Origin: Mucilaginibacter sp.
GTDB taxonomy: Bacteria > Bacteroidota > Bacteroidia > Sphingobacteriales > Sphingobacteriaceae
Direction of reading: 5' to 3'
DNA: 64,000 bases
Assembly (NCBI GenBank): GCA_028288025.1
Contig: JAQBOM010000020.1
Coordinates: 186,001 to 250,000 of the forward strand
The translations under genes were made by a program, and so were the position numbers. Numbering within the stretch: the first letter of the stretch is position 1; the number at the start of each line of letters is the position of its first letter. Under the pieces are notes generated by a model. That model ran no database searches. It worked only from the letters and a program-made list of their open reading frames with translations, and was not told where the DNA came from. Of this stretch, positions 38,913 through 48,712 are shown in pieces.

Positions 38913-39947
38913 ATGAAGGCATTGTGCAGGGTTTATTTTTTTATGGCAGGGCTTCTATGTGCCTGTTTAAGTGGCTTTGCGCAAGACCATATGTATTCCC
39001 AATTTTTCAATTCGCCTGTTTATCTCAATCCCGCCCTTACGGGACAGTTCGAAGGTGACCTGCGTATGTCTTTTATTTACCGTAACCAGTTTACCTCCGT
39101 GCCTGGCAGCTTTAATTATATATCAGGCTCTATCGATTATAATATCCCGAAATTCGGGGGCGGCATAGGCCTCCTGTTAACCCGCAGTAGTGAAGGCACG
39201 GCTTATCTCACTACTAATAATATTGCCGGGACATATGCCTACAGCGTGGGTTCGGAAGGCTTTGTACTTTCTTTTGGCCTGCAGGCCGGTATTTCAAACC
39301 GCGTTATCGACTGGAGTAAACTGGTATTCGGCGACCAGATAGACCCACGCCTGGGTTTTATACCGGGATCAGTCACCACCGCCGACCGGCCATTATTCAA
39401 TAACAAGTTTTATTTTGATTCAGGCGCGGGGATCAACCTGGCGGTGGGTCAGTTTAATATAGGTTCGGCGATACAGCATGTAAATAAGCCCAATGAATCG
39501 TTTACCGGTAATCCCGCTATTTTGCCAATGCGTTTTACGGGTCATTTAAGCTATCGTTGGGATTTAAACCCGGACGCGAATGATGACGAGCAACAGAAAT
39601 CGTATATCATCCCGTCGGTAGTGTATTACAAACAAACTACAGCCGAATCGTTAAGTATTGGCTTCCAATATAAACGCAAGAGCATAAATGTGGGTTTGTG
39701 GTACCGCAGTGGCGGCAGTTTTGGGCCAAGCGCCGCGGTGCTGTCACTGATCTTTGATATATTCACTACCCCGCAGGGCGGAGAGAAAGTGCGCCTCGGT
39801 GTAAGCCACGATGTGCCTGTTTCGGGCCTGAATTATAGTAATACAAGCGGCACGTCGGAAGGGAGCATAGGATACGAAACCACTCTCCCATCCAGGCAAG
39901 CCTATCATAAATTTGAGGGCGCAAGACGCTGTTATGATTTTTATTAG
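38913..39947 (+). CDS. PorP/SprF-family T9SS outer-membrane protein
   Basis: 344 residues: signal peptide (MKALCRVYFFMAGLLCACLSGFAQ), then the family start QDHMYSQFFNSPVYLNPALTG and a barrel with the usual GGGIGLLLTRSSEG and GGSFGPSAAVLSLIF segments. In Flavobacterium, SprF is needed for secretion and attachment of SprB, a large protein with a type B sorting domain. Here the gene lies four bases downstream of exactly such a protein, supporting a dedicated pair. It is probably the last gene of the operon. Confidence 0.93.
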   Translation: MKALCRVYFFMAGLLCACLSGFAQDHMYSQFFNSPVYLNPALTGQFEGDLRMSFIYRNQFTSVPGSFNYISGSIDYNIPKFGGGIGLLLTRSSEGTAYLTTNNIAGTYAYSVGSEGFVLSFGLQAGISNRVIDWSKLVFGDQIDPRLGFIPGSVTTADRPLFNNKFYFDSGAGINLAVGQFNIGSAIQHVNKPNESFTGNPAILPMRFTGHLSYRWDLNPDANDDEQQKSYIIPSVVYYKQTTAESLSIGFQYKRKSINVGLWYRSGGSFGPSAAVLSLIFDIFTTPQGGEKVRLGVSHDVPVSGLNYSNTSGTSEGSIGYETTLPSRQAYHKFEGARRCYDFY

Positions 39948-39969
39948 ACGGCATTAGTACCGATAAAAA

Positions 39970-39999
39970 AAACAGACTCCGTTTAACCGGGGCCTGTTT
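39970..39999 (+). terminator. Hairpin terminator after the SprF gene
   Basis: AAACAGACTCCG pairs with CGGGGCCTGTTT (one mismatch, one wobble). It lies 22 bases after the stop and is preceded by an A run. Confidence 0.65.
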
Positions 40000-40211
40000 C
40001 AATCACTCTAAAACAATCACCTCTAAATTAGAAGTATTTTCAATGATTATATAACGGGTTGATCATTTACAAATTATCGTACCAAATATACCTATTATGC
40101 TTTTCGTTTTGGCTTAATACCGGTCTTTTGACGGAAACGTGACAGTATCCGCCAAACAACTGATTAGAGGAAACTTAACGGTTTTATGGCAGACGCCGGG
40201 CCGACTAAACT

Positions 40212-40244
40212 AAAAAAGCCGCCCCAATAGTTCGGAGCGGCTTT
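40212..40244 (-). terminator. Terminator of the RND efflux operon
   Basis: AAAGCCGC pairs with GCGGCTTT, extended by partly paired CCC/GGA around a short loop. On the minus strand it runs into a T tract. It lies 18 bases beyond the permease stop. Confidence 0.75.
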
Positions 40245-40262
40245 GTATTAGTACGAGTTATC

Positions 40263-43200
40263 TTAAACCGTAGCTGGTTCTAATTCAACTTTTGTCTCTT
40301 TGTTCTTTTTTCCTTTTATCCGCTCTTTAAGCCTGTAACGAATGATGTACATACAAGGCACAAGTATCAGCGTGATAACGGTAGCAAAACTCAATCCGAA
40401 TATCATCGTCCATGATAAAGGCCCCCAGAATGCGGTGTTATCGCCACCAAAATAAATGTGCGGTTCAAACGAAGTAAACAATCCTGCAAAATCAATATTA
40501 AAGCCGACGGCAAGCGGGATAAGACCCAAAATAGCAGCGGTAGCGGTCAATAATACCGGTGTCATCCTTGTGCGCGCCGCTTCGACCACTGCGTCGTGTA
40601 AACTCACCCCCTGCGCTATGAGCAAGTCGGTAAATTCAACCAGCAGGATACCGTTTCGAACTACAACTCCCGCTAAGGCAATAATACCTACTCCCGTCAT
40701 GACGATCGACATGGTCATCCTGAAGATCATCACACCCAGCAATACACCGATAATGCTAAAGAATATTTCACTGATGATGATGAGCGTTTTACCGAACGAG
40801 TTAAACTGCAGCATTAAAATAATGAGGATCATAGCGAACGAAACCAATAATGCCGTACCCAAAAAGGTTGCAGCTTCTATCTGGTCTTCCTGCTCGCCAC
40901 CCATCCTTATCGCGACACCGAGGGGCAGTCTTAAATTATTAACCACTTTTTGGATATTGCCGTTTACTTCATTCGTGTTAAAGCCGGTTAATACGTTAGA
41001 AGATAGTGTCAACACGCGTTTCTCCTGCTTACGCTTGATATTGGCGTAGGTGTTGGTGTACCTAATGTCGGAGAAAGCCGAAATAGGCACCTGGCGTATT
41101 GCACCACCCGAGGCCATATCCCGGTAGGTCATTTTCATGTTCCGGATGGCATCGATACTGTTGCGCTGGTCGTCTTTAGCGCGAACTGTTATTTCATAGT
41201 TGTCTTCTTTTGTATTTCTAAAATCAGCGGCTTTGAATCCATAGATCGCCGTAAACAGGTTTTGGGATATCTGCGATGTGTTTACACCTTCACGATTTGC
41301 ACGTTCTTTGTCTATATCAAACACAATTTCCGGTTTGTTACTCTGGATATCCGGGCTTAAATTTTCAATTCCCTGCACTCCCTGTTTAGCAAGCTGGTTT
41401 TTTAACTTTGATGCCGTGCCAACAAGTGTATCAATATTATCGCCGCTGATCTGAATACTGATGGGCTTTTGGGTTGGTGGCCCGCTTTGCTCCTGGTTTA
41501 CAGCTACCTGCACTCCCGGCAAACCCTGGACCGCAGCCCTGACTCTTTGCAATATCTTTTTTGTATCTTTTCCATGCCTAAGGCCGTACTCAACAAAGGC
41601 GATCGTAATTTTTCCCTTATTGTAATAAACACCCTGGTCTTCATCCTGAGGGTCGGTAACGCTTACCGACACATTTGATACAATTGACGAAATAATGTCC
41701 TTGTCGGGCTTTGTTATATTAAAAACCTGGTTTTCCAGCTTTTTAGTGACCTCATTGGTGCGGTCCTGATCGGTTCCCACAGGCATCGTGATATAAACGT
41801 TCACGAAGTTCGGATCGCCGGCAGGGAAAAATTCAACCTTTGGCGGAAACACATTCATAAACATAATAGTGACGATAAACAATGCAATAACACTGAACAG
41901 TATCATTACCGGGCGCCGAACCGCTCTTTCAAGCCATTTTGCGTACCACGACTGAAACTTGGGCCAGGCTTTCTTTTGAAATCTATCAACAGCCCTCAGC
42001 AATACAAAGTGGTTAAGCAAGTATAAAAATGCGACAAATACTACCAGGTTGCCGATACCCTTATTCATTAAATAGCCAAGTATTGCTGCAATACCATAAA
42101 ACAGCAGCGTGCGCATAACCTTGCGATCGAACCTCGGATTATCATGCTCACCTTCAACATGCGGTTTCATAAAATCAACCGCGAATACCGGGTTGATGAT
42201 ATAAGCAACCAGCAATGAAGCCAGCAACGTAATGATCAGGGTAATCGGTAAAAAGAACATGAAATGACCGATAATGCTATTCCAGAATGCTAAGGGAACA
42301 AACGGCGCTAAGGTGGTCATCGTGCCTGAAAACACCGGCATAAATACCTCACCGGCAGCTATTTTTGCCGCTTTCGCGATGGGCACTCTGCCATTGCCAA
42401 ATATCCGGTGCGTGTTTTCAATAACCACAATGGCATCGTCCACCACAATACCCAGTGCCAGCAGGAATGAGAACAGCACGATCATATTCAAGGTAAAACC
42501 AATAACAGGCATTACCAGGAACGCAATAAAACACGACAGCGGTACTGATAACGCCACGAATATGGCGTTGCTAACCCCCATAAAAAACATCAGGATAACG
42601 GTCACGAGAATAAAACCGATAACAATGGTATTGATAAGGTCGTGAAGGGTTGCCCTTGTTTTTTCGGATTGGTCGCCGGTTACATTAATGATTAAGCCTT
42701 TAGGAAAAACTGTTTTTTCCTTTTGAGCGATCATGGCCTGTATCTTATCAGACGCTTCGATCAGATTTTCCCCTGCCCGTTTTGTTATCACAAGCGTGAT
42801 CACATTTTTACCATACAGGCGCGCATAACTCTCCTGGTCTTTAAAGCCGTCTTTAATTTCAGCTATGTCCCGCAGGTATACCGCCTTACCCGAAGGATTA
42901 CGGACTACCATCGCTTCAACCTGGCCGGCGTTTTTAAAATCCTGTTTGATATCAATAACCCGCTGTACGCCATCAATCTTTACAGCGCCTGCAGTCGAAA
43001 TGATATTTTCGTTCCCGATCGCCGTTATTATATCGCCAAAACTCACCTGGGCGGCGGCCATTTTATCCATATCTACGTTAACCTGGATATTTGGGGTTAA
43101 AGCCCCCACTTCCTTAACCAGCGATATCTCCTTATATGATTCTATTTCATCCTTTAAATTATCGGCATATTCCTTTAATTTTTTCAGGTCATAATCGCCG

Positions 43201-43661
43201 GAAACATTCACATACAGGATAGGGATATCAGCTACATCAATATCTGAAATGGTAGATTGTTTTAAGTTTGCATCATTCTGTGGCAAATCAGGCGTGGCCT
43301 GGTCAACGGCATCTTTCACATCCTGTTTCGCATCCTTAACTTTTACATCGGTGTTAAATTCGGCCGTTATGATCGAAACATTTGGCTGGGTGTTTGAAGA
43401 AACCTTTTTTAAGCCCTTTAGTGATTTTAAATGTTTTTCGATTTGCCTTGTTACAAGCATTTCAATATTCTGTGGCGATTGGCCCGCATATGCCGTTGTG
43501 ATAAAAATCTTTGGAATAACGATATCCGGAAAATTCTCTTTTGGCAATTTATTATAGCTAAAAAATCCTAAAAGAGCTATAAAAAACACCAGGAAATAAA
43601 CGGAAGTTTTATTATCGATTGCCCAGCTTGAGGGCTTAAATTCTTTTTCAATATCTTTCAT
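40263..43661 (-). CDS. RND efflux permease (HAE1 family)
   Basis: 1132 residues. Twelve main membrane helices and two large periplasmic loops are recognisable, with the proton-relay pair D408-D409 in LALGIVVDDAIVVIENTH at the AcrB position. It drives proton-coupled export of drugs or other compounds through the adaptor and TolC partner. It is about 90 residues longer than AcrB. The extra length is mainly in an insert near 515-570 that carries two additional hydrophobic stretches (TLLFYGIAAILGYLMNKGI, NLVVFVAFLYLLNHFVLL), plus an extended loop near the C-terminus. It is the third structural gene of the operon. Confidence 0.93.
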   Translation of the reverse strand: MKDIEKEFKPSSWAIDNKTSVYFLVFFIALLGFFSYNKLPKENFPDIVIPKIFITTAYAGQSPQNIEMLVTRQIEKHLKSLKGLKKVSSNTQPNVSIITAEFNTDVKVKDAKQDVKDAVDQATPDLPQNDANLKQSTISDIDVADIPILYVNVSGDYDLKKLKEYADNLKDEIESYKEISLVKEVGALTPNIQVNVDMDKMAAAQVSFGDIITAIGNENIISTAGAVKIDGVQRVIDIKQDFKNAGQVEAMVVRNPSGKAVYLRDIAEIKDGFKDQESYARLYGKNVITLVITKRAGENLIEASDKIQAMIAQKEKTVFPKGLIINVTGDQSEKTRATLHDLINTIVIGFILVTVILMFFMGVSNAIFVALSVPLSCFIAFLVMPVIGFTLNMIVLFSFLLALGIVVDDAIVVIENTHRIFGNGRVPIAKAAKIAAGEVFMPVFSGTMTTLAPFVPLAFWNSIIGHFMFFLPITLIITLLASLLVAYIINPVFAVDFMKPHVEGEHDNPRFDRKVMRTLLFYGIAAILGYLMNKGIGNLVVFVAFLYLLNHFVLLRAVDRFQKKAWPKFQSWYAKWLERAVRRPVMILFSVIALFIVTIMFMNVFPPKVEFFPAGDPNFVNVYITMPVGTDQDRTNEVTKKLENQVFNITKPDKDIISSIVSNVSVSVTDPQDEDQGVYYNKGKITIAFVEYGLRHGKDTKKILQRVRAAVQGLPGVQVAVNQEQSGPPTQKPISIQISGDNIDTLVGTASKLKNQLAKQGVQGIENLSPDIQSNKPEIVFDIDKERANREGVNTSQISQNLFTAIYGFKAADFRNTKEDNYEITVRAKDDQRNSIDAIRNMKMTYRDMASGGAIRQVPISAFSDIRYTNTYANIKRKQEKRVLTLSSNVLTGFNTNEVNGNIQKVVNNLRLPLGVAIRMGGEQEDQIEAATFLGTALLVSFAMILIILMLQFNSFGKTLIIISEIFFSIIGVLLGVMIFRMTMSIVMTGVGIIALAGVVVRNGILLVEFTDLLIAQGVSLHDAVVEAARTRMTPVLLTATAAILGLIPLAVGFNIDFAGLFTSFEPHIYFGGDNTAFWGPLSWTMIFGLSFATVITLILVPCMYIIRYRLKERIKGKKNKETKVELEPATV

Positions 43662-43681
43662 ATCAGATCGATTAAACTTGA

Positions 43682-44791
43682 TTAATTACCGGGTTGAACA
43701 ACTCTTATTTTATCGCCGTCTTCGATATCACTTGCACCTTCCGTCACCAATTGATCACCGGCCGTTAAACCCGATAGTATCTCTGATTTGCCGTCATAGG
43801 TGGCTCCAACTTTCACATTTTTCCGCCTGGCAATACCATTTTGGTTCACAAAAACATAATCTCCGGCCTCCGACCGTTGGATCGCATTCACCGGAACAGT
43901 TAACGCATTAGCTTTTGAATAGTCGGCTATTTTTAAAACTGCAGTCATATTAGGCCGTAAACTGCTGCGTTTGGGCAGCCGGATCTCAACGCCAAAACTG
44001 CGGGATATTGCATCAATTACCTTTGCGGCAAAATTTATCTTTGCCGTCACGGAGTCGTTTGCGTCGGGAACCACAACTAAAACATTGTCGCCCTGGTGAA
44101 CTTTACCTGCATATGATTCAGGGACATCTGCTTTTATCTTTAAAAGATCTGCATTTACAACCCTAATCCCCGAAGCGCCCGGTTGCGCTACCTGTCCCAA
44201 CTTCAAATCCATTTGGTCAACCGTGCCGGTAATAGGCGATGTGATACGATACATGTTTGCCTGCTGACGCAATACGTCTACCTGTTTTAACGAACTTTGC
44301 AATGCGGTTTGGGCCTGCAAAAACTGCACTTCGGTCCCTATCTTCTGATCCCACAGATTTTTTTGACGCTGGAATAAAGTGCGGTTTAAACTAACCTGGG
44401 TTTCGGCCTGGGCTATGTTCTGGTTTAAAACACTGTTGTCTAATTGCACCATTACCTGGCCCTTGCTCACATGCTGGCCCGCCTTAACATAAATAGCAGT
44501 AATTACACCGGGCGATTGCGGGTAGGCCATAACATTCTCCTGGGCGTCAATTTTGCCTTGTATTTGAATGTAATTGGTAAAACGCGACGGAGTAACGGTA
44601 TAGGTACTCACATCAGTTGATTTTACCGAGTCCTTTTTCCCGATCTCGGCTTGTAATTTTGAAACTTTGGCGTTTATAGCTACCTGCTGTTTTTGCAGGT
44701 CGGCCAGTTCCGTGGCTTTATCCTTCGGTTTGTTGTTGTTACTGCAAGCTGCCAGGAACAGTATCGTTGAGAAGTATAATATTTTTTTCAT
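43682..44791 (-). CDS. RND efflux periplasmic adaptor (membrane fusion protein)
   Basis: 369 residues beginning with a lipoprotein signal (MKKILYFSTILFLAAC), then a KATELADLQKQQVAINAKV coiled segment. The lipoyl/barrel-sandwich halves follow as VITAIYVKAGQHVSKGQVMVQLD and RITSPITGTVDQMDLKLGQV, enclosing an alpha-helical hairpin (NQNIAQAETQVSLNRTLF). It links the permease to the TolC-type channel. It lies 20 bases from the permease gene and 29 bases from the channel gene. Confidence 0.93.
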   Translation of the reverse strand: MKKILYFSTILFLAACSNNNKPKDKATELADLQKQQVAINAKVSKLQAEIGKKDSVKSTDVSTYTVTPSRFTNYIQIQGKIDAQENVMAYPQSPGVITAIYVKAGQHVSKGQVMVQLDNSVLNQNIAQAETQVSLNRTLFQRQKNLWDQKIGTEVQFLQAQTALQSSLKQVDVLRQQANMYRITSPITGTVDQMDLKLGQVAQPGASGIRVVNADLLKIKADVPESYAGKVHQGDNVLVVVPDANDSVTAKINFAAKVIDAISRSFGVEIRLPKRSSLRPNMTAVLKIADYSKANALTVPVNAIQRSEAGDYVFVNQNGIARRKNVKVGATYDGKSEILSGLTAGDQLVTEGASDIEDGDKIRVVQPGN

Positions 44792-44820
44792 GTCTTATAT
44801 GTTGGTGGTTAAGGTTAAAT

Positions 44821-46170
44821 TTATTTAATACGTCCGTATGCTTTATCAAGGTCAACTTTGCTGACCAAAGCGTTATATAAACCCTGTATGTATGAATTAT
44901 CTGCATCCTGCAGGGCGGTTTGGGCCTGGGTTACTTCGATGCTCGATCCTACACCCTGATCATATTTGATTTTAGAAACCCGGAGCACTTCTGATGCCAG
45001 CGCCCTGTTTTTCTTCTGGTCGTTAAGCGTTTGCAACCCGTTGATGTAGGAAATACGCGACTGGCTGACCTGCAAACTCACCGTATTTCTCATATTAATT
45101 AAATCGTTTTGTGATTTTAAAACGTTTATTTCCGACTGCTTAACCTGGTTTATGTGCTGCCCGCCAGTATAAATTGGAACACTCAGTGTAAGGCCTATAT
45201 AGCTTGACGGAAAATTCGAAGTATATAAATTCCCAAAACTGTTATTTTGGTATGACGATGCATAACTTCCATTTGCTGATAATTTCGGTAAAAACTGGCC
45301 TCTTTTACTTTTCAGTTCAAATTCATTCAGCTTTTTCTGGGTTTCCAGTAAATTATACTCAATGCGGCTGCGATAAGCTGTGCTATCATTTACAGCATCA
45401 GCCGAGCTTACATCCAGTTGTATGTCTGCAAGCTTGTCTTTGAGGGTAAGCTCGTTTTCAATCGGCATACCCATTTGAAATTTCAGCAGCTCATAATTCA
45501 ACGCCAGCATACGAACTGTGTTGTCCCGTGTTGTAACCAGGGAATTGTATTGCACGGTTATGCGATCAACATCAATCTTCTCAACAAAGCCCTGTTTGTT
45601 ACGCGCGGTAGTTTCGTCCATTTGTTGTTTTAGCTGGTTAATGTTGGCATCTAATAATTTAAGCTGCTCAACACTTACTAAAACTTGATAGTAAGCTTTG
45701 GTGACGTTTACATTAACGTCGATTTTTGAGCGGGTATAGCTCCGATCGTAAAGCTCTTTATACGTCCTTCGACCCTGTAACCCGACAATATAGTTGGGAT
45801 CAAACAGGGGGAGATTTCCGTTCAACGCCAGATTCGACTGGTATTTGACACCAAATTTAACCGGAACATAGGTTCCTGGCGCGTTAAAAAACTCGCCCGG
45901 AAGCAAGGTGGTTGGAATTTTAAGATAATCCGTAAAGCTCGCAGCTCCGCTGATCTGCGGTAAGCCCTGGCCTATTACTTCCCGCACGTGATAGTCTGCG
46001 CTTTTGACATCCAAATTCGCATTGATCACATCGTGCTGGTGGTTGTAGGCGTAATTGATACAATCGGCTACCGAGAAATTATACAGTTGGTTATTGGGCG
46101 GCGCCTGCTGCGAAATGCCCTTTGAGGCCACCGCGATAATTAAGAACGCTGTTAAAATAATGTGTTTCAT
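44821..46170 (-). CDS. TolC-family outer-membrane efflux channel
   Basis: 449 residues from ATG 46170, chosen because the signal peptide (MKHIILTAFLIIAVASKGISQ) starts there; an in-frame start further upstream only adds a hydrophilic leader. Two outer-membrane-factor repeats are visible with their long helices, for example NVTKAYYQVLVSVEQLKLLDAN and EVLRVSKIKYDQGVGSSIEV. It provides the exit duct for the permease and adaptor encoded after it. It is the first structural gene after the TetR regulator. Confidence 0.92.
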   Translation of the reverse strand: MKHIILTAFLIIAVASKGISQQAPPNNQLYNFSVADCINYAYNHQHDVINANLDVKSADYHVREVIGQGLPQISGAASFTDYLKIPTTLLPGEFFNAPGTYVPVKFGVKYQSNLALNGNLPLFDPNYIVGLQGRRTYKELYDRSYTRSKIDVNVNVTKAYYQVLVSVEQLKLLDANINQLKQQMDETTARNKQGFVEKIDVDRITVQYNSLVTTRDNTVRMLALNYELLKFQMGMPIENELTLKDKLADIQLDVSSADAVNDSTAYRSRIEYNLLETQKKLNEFELKSKRGQFLPKLSANGSYASSYQNNSFGNLYTSNFPSSYIGLTLSVPIYTGGQHINQVKQSEINVLKSQNDLINMRNTVSLQVSQSRISYINGLQTLNDQKKNRALASEVLRVSKIKYDQGVGSSIEVTQAQTALQDADNSYIQGLYNALVSKVDLDKAYGRIK

Positions 46171-46264
46171 TCGTTTTTGTTGTGATTTGTTTTTTTGTTT
46201 ACACAAATAGTTTAAGTTATGGAGCAAAGTACCGCTATGTATTGACAACCCTATGTCAGCAGTA

Positions 46265-46876
46265 TTATTCATCGTGGATATTTTTATATTGGTTCAATAA
46301 TTTATATCCTTTTAGTGTACAAATACCGTAATTAAAATGCTCCAGGAACTGGTATTGCACTTTCCATGTGCTAAATTCAGCAACCGGGAATATGGCTGTG
46401 TTAAATCCCAGCTCAACCTGGCTTACACGCATCCTGGCAATGATCTTTACATCAATATCCGACCTTATATAACCTTGCTTTATACCTTTTGTTAAAAGCT
46501 GCTCCAGGGTGTTGATCAATACGCCCGACTTAAAATCCTGGAACTGCTTCCAGGCATCGGGGTGATATTTTTGCATATCGTGTATCACGATCGGATTGAT
46601 CCTTGAAAATATCTCTTCCGAACATTTCATCATATTGATCATCTCTTCAATAACATTCCCCGATTGGCTGATGATGATACTCATTTGATCTTCATCATCC
46701 TTTAATTTCTTCTTAACTAAAGCAATCACCAGGTCGTTTTTATCTTTAAAAAACTGGTATATCGTTTTTTTCGACATGCCCAAATGTTTGGCTATGTCAT
46801 CCATCGTTACGCTTTTTATACCAGCTGTTAAAAAAAGCTCCTCGGCGCCCTGTATAATTCTGTCTGTATGAATCAT
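46265..46876 (-). CDS. TetR/AcrR-family regulator of the efflux operon
   Basis: 203 residues. The N-terminal helix-turn-helix is at about 20-48 (IKSVTMDDIAKHLGMSKKTIYQFFKDKNDLV). The variable C-terminal domain would sense a ligand. It precedes the TolC gene by 94 bases on the same strand and is the likely repressor of the tolC-adaptor-permease genes and of itself. No operator could be identified with confidence. Confidence 0.92.
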   Translation of the reverse strand: MIHTDRIIQGAEELFLTAGIKSVTMDDIAKHLGMSKKTIYQFFKDKNDLVIALVKKKLKDDEDQMSIIISQSGNVIEEMINMMKCSEEIFSRINPIVIHDMQKYHPDAWKQFQDFKSGVLINTLEQLLTKGIKQGYIRSDIDVKIIARMRVSQVELGFNTAIFPVAEFSTWKVQYQFLEHFNYGICTLKGYKLLNQYKNIHDE

Positions 46877-46890
46877 TGTTATATCGGAAG

Positions 46891-46898
46891 CAAAACTA
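46891..46898 (-). promoter_or_regulatory. Putative -7 element for the tetR-efflux operon
   Basis: On the minus strand this reads TAGTTTTG (TAnnTTTG), about 14 bases before the tetR ATG. A TetR operator would be expected to overlap it. Confidence 0.45.
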
Positions 46899-47192
46899 TG
46901 GAAACATTTTTAGATTTCAAAGTTTCCTGCAAAGTTCTTTCCTCACTACCAATATCTTCTATAACTAATGAAAATTCCAAAATTGGACACCGGGCGAATG
47001 TTTTTTTAATTCTGATCTTTACCAGAATTATCGATTCAATTCTATATGTCCCTATCCCTACCCATGCGCAAATTTACTGTATCTGGCAGTATCGCCAGGT
47101 GTGGAATTACGCCAATATAACGGGCATTTCACGCCACTCCCACATGTTATGGAATGCTTCCGTCGGCCTGCCCAAAACTCCCATCGAATTAT

Positions 47193-47200
47193 TACCTTTG
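47193..47200 (+). promoter_or_regulatory. Putative -7 element for purB
   Basis: TACCTTTG (TAnnTTTG) lies 18 bases before the chosen purB ATG at 47219, supporting that start over upstream in-frame codons. Confidence 0.55.
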
Positions 47201-47218
47201 CATAAACTTAAACGCTAT

Positions 47219-48562
47219 ATGACGCTTACCGCACTTTCAGCAATTTCCCCGATCGATGGCCGTTATCGCAATACTACTTCCCGGCTGGCCGCGTATTTTT
47301 CGGAATACGCATTGATCAAATACCGGGTGTTTGTTGAAATTGAATATTTTATCGCCTTGTGCGAATATCCTTTGCCGCAACTTCAAAGCTTTGATAAAAA
47401 TGTCACAGGAAAGTTACGGGATATTTATAAAAATTTTAGCGAGGCCGATGCGGAAAGTATAAAGCAAATTGAAAAAACAACCAACCACGACGTAAAAGCG
47501 GTTGAGTATTTTATAAAGCAGGAATTTGATAAGCTTAACCTGCAGCAATACAAGGAGTTCATCCATTTTGGGTTAACCTCACAGGACATCAACAACACGG
47601 CCATCCCTTATACCTTTAAGCTTGCGTTAACCGAGGTTTACTATCCTGCATTTGACGAATTGCTGAGCCTGTTAAAAAAATATGCCGCGGATTGGGAATT
47701 GGTGCCAATGCTGGCGCATACCCATGGACAACCCGCTTCACCAAGCCGGCTGGGGAAAGAAATACAGGTATTTGTTGAACGACTGGAGAACCAGCTTAAT
47801 TTATTGCAGCCCATACCCTATTCAGCAAAGTTTGGCGGCGCAACAGGTAACTTCAATGCGCACCATATCGCCTACTCAAACATCAACTGGAAGGAATTCG
47901 GGAATAATTTTGTGAATAACGTGCTGGGCTTAAGCCGGTCGCAGTTCACCACCCAAATTGAACACTACGATAACTTTGCCGCGCAATGCGATGCGTTAAA
48001 GCGGATCAACACCATACTTATCGACCTTAACCGGGATATGTGGGCGTACATTTCGATGAACTATTTCAAGCAAAGTATAAAAGCCGGTGAAATAGGTTCG
48101 TCGGCGATGCCGCATAAGGTAAACCCGATCGACTTTGAAAATTCAGAAGGCAACCTGGGCATAGCCAATGCTTTATTTGAACATTTTTCGGCCAAGCTGC
48201 CGGTTTCCAGGCTGCAGCGCGACCTGACGGATTCAACCGTCCTGCGCAACATTGGCGTACCGGTAGCGCATACGCTTATCGCGATAAAATCAACCGTAAA
48301 AGGCCTGAATAAGTTATTATTGAATGCCGACGCCATCAATGCCGGCCTCGAGGCGAACTGGGTGGTAGTGGCCGAGGCCATTCAAACCATACTAAGGCGC
48401 GAGGGTTATCCAAATCCCTACGAGGCATTAAAAGAACTTACCCGCACCAACCAGCATGTAAACGCGCAAACCATTGCCGAATTTGTTGAAGGATTGGTGA
48501 TAGATGACCATATCAAAGAAGAGATTAAGCGCATAACGCCGATGAATTATACGGGGATTTAG
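47219..48562 (+). CDS. purB: Adenylosuccinate lyase
   Basis: 447 residues from ATG 47219, where MTLTALSAISPIDGRYRNTT gives the E. coli-type N-terminus; longer in-frame starts exist but are unsupported. The fumarase-superfamily signature GSSAMPHKVNPIDFENSEGN holds the flexible catalytic serine loop, and HTHGQPASPSRLG carries the catalytic histidine. It acts twice in purine synthesis, on SAICAR and on adenylosuccinate. Length and motifs match the 456-residue E. coli class. It is monocistronic; the stop TAG opens a hairpin repeat. Confidence 0.95.
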   Translation: MTLTALSAISPIDGRYRNTTSRLAAYFSEYALIKYRVFVEIEYFIALCEYPLPQLQSFDKNVTGKLRDIYKNFSEADAESIKQIEKTTNHDVKAVEYFIKQEFDKLNLQQYKEFIHFGLTSQDINNTAIPYTFKLALTEVYYPAFDELLSLLKKYAADWELVPMLAHTHGQPASPSRLGKEIQVFVERLENQLNLLQPIPYSAKFGGATGNFNAHHIAYSNINWKEFGNNFVNNVLGLSRSQFTTQIEHYDNFAAQCDALKRINTILIDLNRDMWAYISMNYFKQSIKAGEIGSSAMPHKVNPIDFENSEGNLGIANALFEHFSAKLPVSRLQRDLTDSTVLRNIGVPVAHTLIAIKSTVKGLNKLLLNADAINAGLEANWVVVAEAIQTILRREGYPNPYEALKELTRTNQHVNAQTIAEFVEGLVIDDHIKEEIKRITPMNYTGI

Positions 48563-48627
48563 ATGTGCAGATTTCAGATGTGCTGATATTGGTGAGCTTC
48601 TCCATTTGCACATCTGCACATTTATCA
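48561..48627. repeat. Stop-anchored ATGTGCAGAT hairpin after purB
   Basis: AGATGTGCAGATTTCAGATG, which starts inside the purB TAG, faces TTTGCACATCTGCACATTTA. Both arms are built from ATGTGCAGAT-type words, and they pair imperfectly. Confidence 0.65.
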
Positions 48628-48676
48628 TTCTCCGGTCATAACAATTTAATACCCGTACATAAATCAAAAAGCTGGC

Positions 48677-48684
48677 TAACTTTG
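48677..48684 (+). promoter_or_regulatory. Putative -7 element for the NFU-type gene
   Basis: TAACTTTG (TAnnTTTG), 28 bases before the ATG at 48713. Confidence 0.5.
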
Positions 48685-48712
48685 TTAATTGAATATTTAA
48701 TAAGCAGATAAA

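Larger units (their letters stand above)
39948..40262. other. 315-base gap with two convergent terminators
   Basis: There is no gene here. The gap separates the plus-strand SprF gene from the minus-strand efflux operon and holds one hairpin terminator for each; nothing else is evident between them. Confidence 0.6.
46877..47218. other. 342-base gap between tetR and purB
   Basis: It carries the divergent promoters of tetR and purB. The stretch happens to stay open in the purB frame, but its translation has no protein-like pattern, and purB has a good start and promoter at its own 5' end. No other feature is visible. Confidence 0.6.

Noticed and set aside
40456..41049. Long antisense frame of 197 codons inside the RND permease gene
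   Set aside because: It lies wholly within a well-supported gene on the other strand and its translation is Ser/Thr/Ile-rich noise typical of a shadow frame.
46868..47218. Open reading frame extending purB upstream by 117 codons
   Set aside because: The extension has no protein-like composition or known N-terminal domain, and a TAnnTTTG promoter sits just before the family-typical start at 47219.
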